The translations under genes and the position numbers were made by a program. This document shows positions 18,558 to 26,967 of a stretch of 64,000 nucleotides of DNA, piece after piece (position 1 is the stretch's first letter; every line of letters begins with the position of its first letter). The notes under the pieces are model-generated. The model did not search any database and had not been told where the DNA came from. It saw only the letters and a program-made list of their open reading frames with translations. Source of the DNA: Halomonas sp. LBP4 (GTDB lineage Bacteria > Pseudomonadota > Gammaproteobacteria > Pseudomonadales > Halomonadaceae); the NCBI RefSeq assembly GCF_003202205.1, contig NZ_PDOG01000009.1, forward strand, positions 1 through 64,000. The letters are read 5' to 3'.

Positions 18558-19044
18558 AGTTATCTCCTACCTTCCCTGCCAACCCCACTCGGATTGATTC
18601 CGTTTTACCGTTATGGCTGACATCAATCTGTTTGCAGGTTGTTCCATCCAAACGGCCTAGCGAAGTAAAAGTCACTGTACTATCACTATCAATGCTAACA
18701 GGCGAACCAGTTTGATCGCGCACTTGGAGGCACTTGGCATCCGTTGGATCCGAACAATCTATGCTGGAGCCATCATCGAGTTTAACCTCCAGTTTCCATC
18801 CCCCTCCCGCAGATTGGGTCAGAACCGCGGTCACCTTCTCTCTCTGTGCGACGGCTTCACTACGTGCAAAGTTAAGTCCTGACAGTATAGAGTTATAATC
18901 GGCAGCCAAGCGGTTGGTCGCTATCATGCTTTGAAAACTGGGCACGGCCACGGTCGCCAGGATTACCGCCACGGCGAGCGTCACCAACAACTCGATCAGA
19001 GTGAAGCCGGCACGTTTTTTATCATTACCAGCAGTCGGTTCCAC
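18550..19044 (-). CDS. fimU: minor pilin FimU/GspH family
   Basis: A 164-residue prepilin, cleavage KRAG/FTLIELLVTLAVAVILATVAVP with Glu at +5, followed by the GspH/FimT domain motif SILSGLNFARSEAVAQ. In Pseudomonas FimU initiates the minor pilin complex with PilV, PilW and PilX. Four Cys residues could form two disulfides in the periplasm. It overlaps the pilE end by about 20 bases. Confidence 0.85.
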   Translation of the reverse strand: MEPTAGNDKKRAGFTLIELLVTLAVAVILATVAVPSFQSMIATNRLAADYNSILSGLNFARSEAVAQREKVTAVLTQSAGGGWKLEVKLDDGSSIDCSDPTDAKCLQVRDQTGSPVSIDSDSTVTFTSLGRLDGTTCKQIDVSHNGKTESIRVGLAGKVGDNCA

Positions 19045-19444
19045 CTGCCCCCCTCACGCCTTGGTGGTTCAGCGTAAAGTTGCCACAAGAATCCCCAGAC
19101 TGGGCTCCCTGGGGGGCGGCTTGCAATGTGTACGTCGAAGCCGTTAGCGTAGCTGTGACACTGTAAAACCCCTCCTCCGAGTCAACGGGAAAAGTGACGC
19201 AACCCGTGTAGTCGCTGGATACCGTATAGCACCGCTCGAGCTGCCCGGCGATGCTGGTCAGCGCCGACATGGCGTCCGTCCGCCGCGCCTCCTGCACATA
19301 CCGCGTATAACTCGGATACGCGATCGCCGCGAGAATCGCGATCACGGCTACCGCAATCATCAGTTCGATGAGCGTGAAGCCGGCGGCTCGCCGGGTGGTG
19401 CCTGAAGGGCCCTGGGGCCTGCGTCGGGTGCTCTGCTGGGTCAC
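19025..19444 (-). CDS. pilE: type IV pilin PilE-like minor pilin
   Basis: Prepilin with cleavage RRAAG/FTLIELMIAVAVIAILAAIAYPSY, then a typical PilE body with a disulfide pair and a C-terminal GGTDCW. The frame reaches a TTG at 19492, but the GTG at 19444 has GGAGAAG six bases upstream and is chosen, giving 139 residues with a 22-residue leader. First gene of the minus-strand pil run, preceded by the ispH terminator region. In Pseudomonas pilE is the last gene of the minor pilin operon, so its position is changed here. Confidence 0.82.
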   Translation of the reverse strand: MTQQSTRRRPQGPSGTTRRAAGFTLIELMIAVAVIAILAAIAYPSYTRYVQEARRTDAMSALTSIAGQLERCYTVSSDYTGCVTFPVDSEEGFYSVTATLTASTYTLQAAPQGAQSGDSCGNFTLNHQGVRGAGGTDCW

Positions 19445-19521
19445 GCGGCGCTTCTCCACGATGTCGTTACATTTGGTTTCAGTATGTATCAAGAATCTCG
19501 TTCTCGATAGGGCCTGGGACC

Positions 19522-19545
19522 AAAAAAGCCGGGCGCGAGCCCGGC
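19522..19545 (-). terminator. rho-independent terminator of ispH
   Basis: Stem GCCGGGC/GCCCGGC with a GCGA loop, followed by six Ts on the minus strand, 65 bases past the ispH stop. Confidence 0.85.
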
Positions 19546-19610
19546 TTCCTTCCTTGCGGTTCTTGAGGCACCGGCGACAGCCGGTTAGCGGCCACTCGCA
19601 TCACATCAGT

Positions 19611-20579
19611 CTAGTCGCTGGCGATCACTCGCTCACGCAGCTCCCGCGGCATCGAGAAGGTGATGGTCTCGGCGCGACCGTCGAGCTCCTGCGGGGCCGT
19701 GGCCCCCAGTGCCTGCAGCCGCTCGATCACCCCCTGCACCAGCACCTCGGGGGCGCTAGCCCCGGCGGTCACGCCGACGTTGCTCACGCCCTCCAGCCAG
19801 GCGCCGTCGATCTGCTCGGCGCTGTCGATCAGGTACGCCGGGGTGCCGACCCGCTCGGAGAGCTCGCGCAGGCGGTTGGAGTTGGAGCTGTTGGGGCTGC
19901 CCACCACCAGCACCAGGTCGCTGCCGGCGGCCAGTTCGCGCACGGCGTCCTGGCGGTTCTGGGTGGCGTAGCAGATGTCGTCCTTGCGCGGCCCCTCGAT
20001 CGCGGGAAACTTGGCGCGCAGGGCGTCGATCACCCTGGCCGTGTCGTCCATGGAGAGGGTGGTCTGGGTGACGAAGGCCAGCCGGCTCGGGTCCTTGACC
20101 TCGAGGGCTGCCACATCGGCCTCGTCCTCCACCAGGTAGATGTGCCCACCGTGGGAGGTATCGTAGCGCCCCATGGTGCCCTCCACCTCGGGGTGGCCCG
20201 CGTGGCCGATCAGGATGCATTCCTGGCCGCGCCGGGCGTAGCGCAGCACCTCCAGGTGCACCTTGGTGACCAGCGGGCAGGTGGCGTCGAAGACGCGCAG
20301 CCCGCGGCGGTCGGCCTCCTCCTGCACGGCGCGGGAGACGCCATGGGCCGAGAAGATCACGATGACGTCGTCGGGCACTTCATGGAGCTCCTCGACGAAG
20401 ACGGCACCACGTTCGCGCAGGGTGTCGACCACGAAGCGGTTGTGGACCACCTCGTGGCGCACGTAGATCGGCGGCCCGAAGACATCTAGCGCCCGGTTGA
20501 CGATCTCGATGGCGCGGTCGACGCCGGCGCAGAAGCCACGGGGATTGGCCAGCCTGATCTGCAAAGAATTAGCTTGCAT
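19611..20579 (-). CDS. ispH: 4-hydroxy-3-methylbut-2-enyl diphosphate reductase
   Basis: Last enzyme of the MEP isoprenoid pathway; an iron-sulfur protein making IPP and DMAPP. The 322-residue protein keeps the three cluster cysteines in NPRGFCAGV, FDATCPLV and DDICYATQNRQ, the catalytic Glu in TQTTL-type context and the SSNSNRL binding loop. Start at 20579 follows AAGGCAAGGCAACC and gives the usual N terminus; an upstream frame extension to 20702 runs through a dispersed repeat and is rejected. Last gene of the ribF-ileS-lspA-fkpB-ispH series. Confidence 0.96.
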   Translation of the reverse strand: MQANSLQIRLANPRGFCAGVDRAIEIVNRALDVFGPPIYVRHEVVHNRFVVDTLRERGAVFVEELHEVPDDVIVIFSAHGVSRAVQEEADRRGLRVFDATCPLVTKVHLEVLRYARRGQECILIGHAGHPEVEGTMGRYDTSHGGHIYLVEDEADVAALEVKDPSRLAFVTQTTLSMDDTARVIDALRAKFPAIEGPRKDDICYATQNRQDAVRELAAGSDLVLVVGSPNSSNSNRLRELSERVGTPAYLIDSAEQIDGAWLEGVSNVGVTAGASAPEVLVQGVIERLQALGATAPQELDGRAETITFSMPRELRERVIASD

Positions 20580-20637
20580 GGTTGCCTTGCCTTGATGCTC
20601 GAGCATCGGTATCTGATTGCCGGCGCTGGTGGAGCCT

Positions 20638-20720
20638 TGGGGGTCAGACCCCAGCCCATGTGCCAGACCTGTCTGTGTGCACGAAATAAGCGATTTCACC
20701 ACCGCCGGGGTCTGACCCCA
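20638..20720. repeat. 83-base element with palindromic ends, copy 1
   Basis: Starts with TGGGGGTCAGACCCCAG and ends with GGGGTCTGACCCCA. A second element of the same length is at 31121-31203. The ends and the segment CACCGCCGGGGTCTGACCC are shared, while the middle is diverged apart from GTGCAC and AGCGA. It lies between fkpB and ispH. The form suits a REP/BIME-type repeat mobilised by a RAYT transposase elsewhere. Confidence 0.8.
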
Positions 20721-20778
20721 AAGGCGGCAAGCCGCCCCTGTCGCTCAGCGGAGCCGGCCTCCGACAGCGGGGCACCGC

Positions 20779-21225
20779 TTAATGAGTCGTGGCGGGCTTC
20801 ACGTCGATCACTTCCACCTCGAAGGTCAGGGTACGCCCCGCCAGCGGGTGATTGAAGTCCACTTCCACCTGGTCGTCGTCGATGCTGGTGATCACGCCGG
20901 GCAGTTCGCCGCCGGCGGCATCGGCGAATGACATCACCATCCCCACTTCCGGCTCATCGCTCTCGAAGTCGTCGCGCTTGAGCAGCTGGATGTTCTGCGG
21001 ATTGTGCTGGCCGAAGGCGTGCTCCGGAGTGATCTCGAAGCTGCCGGTGTCGCCGTCGGCCAGCCCCTTGAGCGGCGCCTCGAAGCCCGGCGGCAGGTTG
21101 CCGTCGCCGACCTGGAAGGTGGCGGGCTCCTTGTCGCGGGTGGAATCCACCACGGTGCCGTCTTCCAGCTTGAGGGTGAAGTGCAGGGTCACTTCCATGC
21201 CCTCGTCGATACGATAATCGCTCAT
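20779..21225 (-). CDS. fkpB: FKBP-type peptidyl-prolyl isomerase, SlpA/FkpB type
   Basis: Cytosolic prolyl isomerase of 148 residues with an FKBP fold split by the insert-in-flap domain: VTLHFTLKLEDGTVVDST, then GDGNLPPGFEAPLKGL, the IF domain around EHAFGQHNPQ, and the closing VDFNHPLAGRTLTFEVEV. Length and gene position between lspA and ispH are the same as in E. coli and Pseudomonas. GAGAG precedes the start at 21225. May include one of the usual metal-binding His residues near the end (PATTH), but no His-rich SlyD tail. Confidence 0.93.
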   Translation of the reverse strand: MSDYRIDEGMEVTLHFTLKLEDGTVVDSTRDKEPATFQVGDGNLPPGFEAPLKGLADGDTGSFEITPEHAFGQHNPQNIQLLKRDDFESDEPEVGMVMSFADAAGGELPGVITSIDDDQVEVDFNHPLAGRTLTFEVEVIDVKPATTH

Positions 21226-21324
21226 TGCGCTCTCTCGAAACTCGGTGGTTGCCGCCTGCTCCCTGCTCGTGGGACGGCGCAACCGTGAATGAATTCATTC
21301 CGCGGGGCGTGTCGTGGCCGCCGA

Positions 21325-21885
21325 CTACCCCTGGCGCCGCCGTGCCCGGCGCCGCTCGCCGATGGTCGATTCCCAGATCAGCCCGATGGCGCCCAGGGTG
21401 ATGCCGATGTCCGCCACGTTGAAGGCCGGGTAGTACCAGCCGGCGACGTGGAAGGAGAGGAAGTCGACCACATAGCCGTGTACCAGGCGATCGTAGAGAT
21501 TGCCCAGGGCCCCGCCGATGATCAGCGCCAGCGACCCGGCGAGCAGCGTCTCGTCGGCCTTGAGGCGCGTCAACCAGATCGTCAGGCCGATGCTGGCACC
21601 CACCGCGATCACGGCGAAGAACCAGCGCTGCCAGCCGGGGTGGCCGGCCAGGAAGCTGAAGGCCGCGCCGGTGTTGTGCAGCAGCGTCAGGTTGAAGAAC
21701 GGCAGCACCTCCACCGGCTGGGCATAGCCCAGCAGGCCCGAGGCCAGCGCCTTGGTGCCCAGGTCGAGCACGATCACCGCCGCGGCCAGCCACAGCCAGC
21801 GCAGCGGGCGGCGCATGGGTTCCACCTGGGTAGCCCTCCGGGGCTCTCGCTTACCGCTCACGCGCACCTCGCCTCTCTCGGCCAT
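21325..21885 (-). CDS. lspA: lipoprotein signal peptidase II
   Basis: Inner-membrane aspartyl protease that removes signal peptides from diacylglyceryl-modified prolipoproteins. Four membrane segments are visible, with the family motifs NTGAAFSFL, GGALGNLYDR (first catalytic Asp) and FNVADIGI (second). From 21885 the protein has 186 residues; an internal ATG at 21816 (MRRPLRW, preceded by AGGTGG) would give 163, closer to the usual 160-170, and may be the true start. Nine bases separate it from the ileS stop. It processes lipoproteins such as BamD in this window. Confidence 0.94.
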   Translation of the reverse strand: MAERGEVRVSGKREPRRATQVEPMRRPLRWLWLAAAVIVLDLGTKALASGLLGYAQPVEVLPFFNLTLLHNTGAAFSFLAGHPGWQRWFFAVIAVGASIGLTIWLTRLKADETLLAGSLALIIGGALGNLYDRLVHGYVVDFLSFHVAGWYYPAFNVADIGITLGAIGLIWESTIGERRRARRRQG

Positions 21886-21894
21886 CTCATCGAC

Positions 21895-24729
21895 TCATGC
21901 AAAACGGCGGGTTTCGCCGGGGCCGTCCGGCAGGTTGCTGATGCAGCGGCCGCACAGGTCGGGATGCTCGCTGTACGACCCCACCTCCTCGCGATGGTGC
22001 CAGCAGCGCTCGCACTTGGTGTGGCCGCTCGCCGCCACCGCCACCCGCAGGCCGTCGAGCTCGGTGGCCTCGGCCTCGCCGCCGTCGGCGAGCGGTGCCA
22101 GGCGCACCTCGCTGGTCAGCATCACGAAGCGCAGCTCGTCGCCCAGCTTGGCCAGGGTCGCGCGCAGCCCGTCGTCGACGAACAGCGTCACCTCGGCGGC
22201 CAGGCTGCCCTTGATGGTCTTGGCGTTGCGGGCGTCCTCCAGGCACTTGTTCACCGCCTGCTTGACCTCGAGCACCTGCTCCCAGAAGTCGCGGCCCAGT
22301 TCGGCACCGTCCGCCAGGGTCGAGAGCCCCCCATAGTAGGTCTCGAGCAGCACGCTGTCGCCGCGCTTGCCGGGGATGTTCTCGAAGATCTCCTCGGCGG
22401 TGAACGAGAGGATCGGCGCCACCCAGCGCGACAGCGCCTCCACCACGTGATAGAGCGCGGTCTGGGCGCTGCGGCGCGCCACCGAGTCGGCCTGGGTGGT
22501 GTACTGGCGGTCCTTGATCACGTCCAGGTAGAAGCCGCCCAGCTCGCGGGCACAGAAGCCGTGCACCTGCTGGTAGACGTCGAGGAAGCGATAGTCGTCA
22601 TAGGCCTTCTCGATGCGCGCCTGAAGCTGGGCGGCGCGGTCGACCACCCACTGGTCCAGCGCCAGCATCTCGTCGAAGGCCAGGGCGTCGCGCTCGGGCT
22701 CGAAACCGTGGAGGTTGGCGAGCAGGAAGCGTGAGGTGTTGCGGATGCGGCGGTAGACGTCGGCGGTGCGCTTGAGGATCTCGTCGGAGACCGCCATCTC
22801 GCCGGCGTAGTCGGTGGAGGCGACCCACAGGCGCAGGATATCGGCGCCGAGCTTGTCCATCACCTCCTGGGGGGCCACCACGTTGCCCACCGACTTGGAC
22901 ATCTTGCGGCCATGGGCGTCCACGGTGAAGCCGTGGGTCAGCAGGCCGCGATACGGCGGGTGGCCGTCGATGGCGCAGCCGGTCAGCAGCGAGGAGTGGA
23001 ACCAGCCGCGGTGCTGGTCGGAGCCTTCCAGGTAGAGGTCGGCCCGCGGCCCCTGGTCATGGCCATGGGGGTGGGAGCCGCGCAGCACGTGGCGATGGGT
23101 GGTGCCGGAGTCGAACCAGACGTCCAGGGTGTCGGTGACCTTCTCAAAGTCGGCGGCCTCGTCGCCCAGCAGCTCGGCCGGGTCGAGACGGAACCAGGCG
23201 TCGATGCCCTCGGCCTCGACGCGCTGGGCGGCCTGCTCCATCAGCTCGACGGTGCGCGGATGCAGCTCGCCGGTCGCCTTGTGCAGGAAGAAGGGGATCG
23301 GCACGCCCCAGTTGCGCTGGCGCGAGATGCACCAGTCGGGGCGGTTGGCGATCATGGCGTGCAGGCGCGCCTGGCCCCAGGCCGGGGTGAAGCGGGTCGC
23401 CTCGATGCCCTCCAGCGCCTTCTCCCGCAGGGTCTTGCCGTCCTTGCCCTCGATGTCCATGCCCACGAACCACTGGGCGGTGGCCCGGTAGATCACCGGG
23501 GTCTTGTGGCGCCAGCAGTGCATGTAGCTGTGGGTGATGGTCTTGTGGGCCAGCAGCGCACCGACCTCACGCAGCTTGTCGACGATCTGCGGATTGGCCT
23601 TCCAGATCAGCTGGCCGCCGAAGTACGGGAGATCGTCGGCGTAGATGCCATCGCCCTGCACCGGACTCAGGATCTCGCTGAAGTCCATGCCGTGGGCGCG
23701 GCAGGTGACGAAGTCGTCGACGCCGTAGGCCGGGGCCGAGTGGACGATGCCGGTGCTGCCGACCTCGGACTCGACGTAGTCGGCCAGGTAGACCGGCGAC
23801 AGGCGGTCATAGAGGGGGTGGCGAAAGGTGACGCCGTCGAGCCGCTCGCCGGTGGCGGTGGCGATGATCTCGCCCTCCAGCCCGAAGCGCTCGAGGCACG
23901 ACTCCACCAGTTCCTCGGCCAGCACCAGCAGGCGTTCGCCGGCATCGACCAGGGCGTAGGTGAACTCGGGGTGGACGTTCAGCGCCTGGTTGGCGGGCAC
24001 GGTCCAGGGGGTGGTGGTCCAGATGACGATGGCGGCCGGCTTGGGCAGCGCCTCCAGGCCGAAGGTGGCGGCCAGCCCGGCCTCGTCGGCGGCCGGGAAG
24101 GCCACGTCGATGGCATCGGACTGCTTGTCGGCATACTCGACCTCCGCCTCGGCCAGGGCCGAACCACAGTCGAAGCACCAGTTCACCGGCTTGAGCCCCT
24201 TGAATACATAGCCGCCCTCGACCATGTCGGCCAGGGCGCGGATCTCGCCGGCCTCGTTGGCGAAATCCATGGAGCGGTAGGGGTTGCCCCAGTCGCCGAT
24301 CACCCCCAGGCGCACGAAGTCACTCAGCTGTTCCTGGATCTGCGCGCCGGCGTACTCGCGACACAGCGCGCGGGCCTGCTCGGCGGGCAGGTGCTTGCCG
24401 TGGGTGGTCTCGACCTTGTGCTCGATGGGCAGGCCGTGGCAGTCCCAGCCCGGCACGTAGGGGGCATCGAAGCCGGCCAGGTTCTTCGACTTGACGATGA
24501 TGTCCTTGAGGATCTTGTTGACGGCGTGACCGATATGGATGCTGCCGTTGGCATAGGGAGGGCCGTCGTGCAGCACGAACAACTCCCGCCCCCGGCGCTC
24601 CTCGCGCAGGCGATGGTAGAGATCCAGCCTGTCCCACTGGGCCAGCCGCTCGGGCTCACGCTTGGGCAGCATGCCGCGCATGGGAAAGTCGGTTTCTGGC
24701 AGGTTCAGTGTGTGCTTGTAGTCGCTCAT
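21895..24729 (-). CDS. ileS: isoleucine--tRNA ligase
   Basis: Class I aminoacyl-tRNA synthetase of 944 residues. The signatures are HIGH (GSIHIGHAVN, near residue 62) and KMSKS (GRKMSKSVGN, near residue 605), with the editing CP1 domain between them (WTTTPWT). A C-terminal zinc finger holds four cysteines (CERCWHH ... CGRCI), as in the E. coli bacterial-type enzyme that is sensitive to mupirocin; resistance was not assessed. It sits between ribF and lspA in the conserved order and has an ordinary ATG at 24729. Confidence 0.97.
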   Translation of the reverse strand: MSDYKHTLNLPETDFPMRGMLPKREPERLAQWDRLDLYHRLREERRGRELFVLHDGPPYANGSIHIGHAVNKILKDIIVKSKNLAGFDAPYVPGWDCHGLPIEHKVETTHGKHLPAEQARALCREYAGAQIQEQLSDFVRLGVIGDWGNPYRSMDFANEAGEIRALADMVEGGYVFKGLKPVNWCFDCGSALAEAEVEYADKQSDAIDVAFPAADEAGLAATFGLEALPKPAAIVIWTTTPWTVPANQALNVHPEFTYALVDAGERLLVLAEELVESCLERFGLEGEIIATATGERLDGVTFRHPLYDRLSPVYLADYVESEVGSTGIVHSAPAYGVDDFVTCRAHGMDFSEILSPVQGDGIYADDLPYFGGQLIWKANPQIVDKLREVGALLAHKTITHSYMHCWRHKTPVIYRATAQWFVGMDIEGKDGKTLREKALEGIEATRFTPAWGQARLHAMIANRPDWCISRQRNWGVPIPFFLHKATGELHPRTVELMEQAAQRVEAEGIDAWFRLDPAELLGDEAADFEKVTDTLDVWFDSGTTHRHVLRGSHPHGHDQGPRADLYLEGSDQHRGWFHSSLLTGCAIDGHPPYRGLLTHGFTVDAHGRKMSKSVGNVVAPQEVMDKLGADILRLWVASTDYAGEMAVSDEILKRTADVYRRIRNTSRFLLANLHGFEPERDALAFDEMLALDQWVVDRAAQLQARIEKAYDDYRFLDVYQQVHGFCARELGGFYLDVIKDRQYTTQADSVARRSAQTALYHVVEALSRWVAPILSFTAEEIFENIPGKRGDSVLLETYYGGLSTLADGAELGRDFWEQVLEVKQAVNKCLEDARNAKTIKGSLAAEVTLFVDDGLRATLAKLGDELRFVMLTSEVRLAPLADGGEAEATELDGLRVAVAASGHTKCERCWHHREEVGSYSEHPDLCGRCISNLPDGPGETRRFA

Positions 24730-24739
24730 ATCCTGGGGA

Positions 24740-25789
24740 TCAGCCGTCGTCGTGGTCGGCGGGCAGGCCCGCCGAGGAATCGGAAGTCACGGCCTCGCGC
24801 GCCAGCGGCGCCGATGCCAGAGGAAGGGTGTCGTCCGCCGTGTACCCGCCGGTACCGGCGGCGCGTTCGAGAAAGTACCCCCGCGCGCGCCGCTGGTCGG
24901 CGCCGATCTGGCGCTTGAGGGCGTCGAAATCGTCGAACTTCACCTCGCCGCGCAGCTTGGCGCAGGGGAAGACCGTCAGCCGCTGGCCGTAGAGGTCGCC
25001 ATCGAAATCGAACAGGTGCACCTCCAGCACGGGGCGCCGACTGCCCAGGGTGGGGCGCCAGCCGATGTTGCCCACGCCGGGCAGGCGGCGGCCGTCGGGC
25101 AGCTCGCAGATCACCGCGTAGACGCCCTGCAGCGCCAGTGGCCTGGGCGGCTGGGGCAGGTTGGCGGTGGGCACGCCGATGGTGCGGCCGAGCTGCTGGT
25201 CGGGCACTACCCGGCCGCCCAGTCGGTAGGGGCGCCCCAGCATGCGCGCCGCGCCGGAGAAGTTGCCGCTGGCCAGCAGGGTGCGCACCCGGGTGCTGGA
25301 GACGCGCTCGTCGTCGAGGGTGAAGGTGCGGGTGTGCTCGACGCTGAAGCCCCGCCGCTCGCCCACCTCGGTGAGCAGGTGGAAGTCGCCGCGGCGGTCG
25401 CAGCCGAAGCGGAAGTCGTCGCCCACCACCAGATGGCGCACGCCCAGGCCATCGACCAGCACCCGGTCGATGAACTCCTCGGCGGTCAGGCTGCGCAGGG
25501 CGTCGTTGAACGGCAGGCAGAGGATGCGCTCGACGCCGGCCTCGACCAGCAGGCGCACCTTCTCGCGCAGCCGGGTCAACCGTGGCGGGGCCTGGTCGCC
25601 GGCGAAGAACTCGCGGGGCTGGGGTTCGAAGACCACCACGGCGACCGGCAGGCCGAGCGCGGCGGCCTGTTCGCGACACTGGTCGAGGATCGCCTGGTGG
25701 CCGCGGTGCACCCCATCGAAATTGCCGATGGTGGCCACGCAGCCGCGGTGCTCCTCGCGCAGATTGTGCAGTCCTCGAATCACTCGCAT
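24740..25789 (-). CDS. ribF: bifunctional riboflavin kinase / FAD synthetase
   Basis: Makes FMN and then FAD. The 349-residue protein has an N-terminal nucleotidyltransferase domain with TIGNFDGVHRGH and the VVGDDFRFG and SSTRVR motifs, and a C-terminal flavokinase domain with GRTIGVPTANL and the catalytic Glu in LEVHLFDFDGDLYG. The ATG at 25789 matches MKLIRG-type N termini; a GTG four codons upstream is possible. First gene of the ribF-ileS-lspA-fkpB-ispH series, ten bases from ileS. The C-terminal tail of about 45 residues is an extension. Confidence 0.95.
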   Translation of the reverse strand: MRVIRGLHNLREEHRGCVATIGNFDGVHRGHQAILDQCREQAAALGLPVAVVVFEPQPREFFAGDQAPPRLTRLREKVRLLVEAGVERILCLPFNDALRSLTAEEFIDRVLVDGLGVRHLVVGDDFRFGCDRRGDFHLLTEVGERRGFSVEHTRTFTLDDERVSSTRVRTLLASGNFSGAARMLGRPYRLGGRVVPDQQLGRTIGVPTANLPQPPRPLALQGVYAVICELPDGRRLPGVGNIGWRPTLGSRRPVLEVHLFDFDGDLYGQRLTVFPCAKLRGEVKFDDFDALKRQIGADQRRARGYFLERAAGTGGYTADDTLPLASAPLAREAVTSDSSAGLPADHDDG

Positions 25790-25836
25790 GGGAATCGCCA
25801 CGGGCCCCGTAGAGGTTTGAACATGTAAAGTGCTGG

Positions 25837-25865
25837 ATTATACCGGACAGCCGCCCCCTTGACAG
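25837..25865 (-). promoter_or_regulatory. promoter of the ribF-ileS-lspA-fkpB-ispH series
   Basis: On the minus strand CTGTCA (25860-25865), 17 bases, TATAAT (25837-25842). The predicted leader before the ribF ATG is about 40 bases. Confidence 0.6.
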
Positions 25866-25897
25866 CCGGCCCGGCTTGGTCCTTGGCGCGCAAGGGC

Positions 25898-26965
25898 TCA
25901 GGGAGCGCGCGGATAGCCGTTGGCATCGAGCGCCAGGGCCTCGAAGCCGAAGCCATAGGGGCCGAGGGCCTCGACCTCCAGGCGCCAGCGATTGTCGCGG
26001 CCGAAACGCACGGCCTGCATCATGCCGGCCAGGTCCAGGCGCCAGACGCCCTCCTCGCGAATGAAGAAGTACGGCGGGCAGCGGCGCTCGGCCAGGGGGG
26101 CGAGCAGCACGACGCGCCGGCCGTCGGCGGCGGTCAGCTCACGGGCGACCGGGCAGGTCGCCAGGCTACGTGCCATGTTGTCCATCTGCGCCGGGGTCAT
26201 CACCCAGTCGGCCAGCATGCGTCGCGTCTCGCGGCCGTAGATCGCCAGCTCGGGGTTGTCGTTGCGCTGCTGCATGGCACGGCGATAGGCCGCCAGCACA
26301 TCGCGCGGCGCGGCACCCTCGCCGACCGCCACCTGTGCCTCGCCGGGAGCCGCGGCCCCCTCCCCCAGGCGCGCCGGCATCCGCGCCCCGGCCCCCCCAC
26401 TGCCCGCGAGGGCCGGCAGCACCTCGCCCTCGGCCGCCTCGGCCTGCGTCACGATCAGCTCCGTACTGGCCAGGATGCCGTCGGCCACCCGGCCCACGGC
26501 GAAGAACTCGGTCATCTGGCGCGCCTCGAGGTAGGCGACGAAGGCATCGACGAAGACCGCCTCCAGCCCGTGCCCCACCTCGAGGCGCACCTCGTTGGCC
26601 GCCACGTCCAGCACCAGCAGCAGGCCCCGGCCGGCGCCCCCGTTCGCGCCCAGGTCGTGGCGGCGGAAATAGTCGACGGCGAAGCGGTCCAGGTCGCCGA
26701 GCTCGCGCCCGATCACCACCCGGTAGTCGATGCCGTGATCGGCCCGCAGCAGCGCATGGTGGTCACCCAGGCGCGCTCGCTCGGCATCCGCCAGCAGCCC
26801 GACCCGATCCTCCACCAGTTCGGGCGTCCGCGGCCACCAGGGCGAGCCGAGCAGCACCAGCGCCGCCAGCCCCAGGCTCCCCCACCAGGGGAAGCGCCAC
26901 CCACGCCCGGCCAGCAGCAGCGCCAGGATCAACAGCCCGGCCCCGACCACCGGCTCGACGGCCAC
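25898..26965 (-). CDS. TPM-domain (YgcG-like) membrane protein
   Basis: A 355-residue protein starting with GTG, two bases after the lemA stop and with GGAG upstream. Two hydrophobic segments (about residues 5-22 and 28-40) are followed by a TPM fold (LADAERARLGDHHALLRADHGIDYRVVI ... GRGLLLVLDVAANEVRLEVGHGLE), as in YgcG proteins found next to LemA. The last 130 residues form an extra domain (RNDNPELAIYGRETRR to the C terminus) that I do not recognise. Function is unknown; TPM/LemA pairs are thought to act at the membrane. Confidence 0.75.
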   Translation of the reverse strand: MAVEPVVGAGLLILALLLAGRGWRFPWWGSLGLAALVLLGSPWWPRTPELVEDRVGLLADAERARLGDHHALLRADHGIDYRVVIGRELGDLDRFAVDYFRRHDLGANGGAGRGLLLVLDVAANEVRLEVGHGLEAVFVDAFVAYLEARQMTEFFAVGRVADGILASTELIVTQAEAAEGEVLPALAGSGGAGARMPARLGEGAAAPGEAQVAVGEGAAPRDVLAAYRRAMQQRNDNPELAIYGRETRRMLADWVMTPAQMDNMARSLATCPVARELTAADGRRVVLLAPLAERRCPPYFFIREEGVWRLDLAGMMQAVRFGRDNRWRLEVEALGPYGFGFEALALDANGYPRAP

Positions 26966-26967
26966 GG

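Noticed and set aside
22912..24918. Open frame of 668 codons on the plus strand
   Set aside because: Antisense shadow of ileS with no motif.
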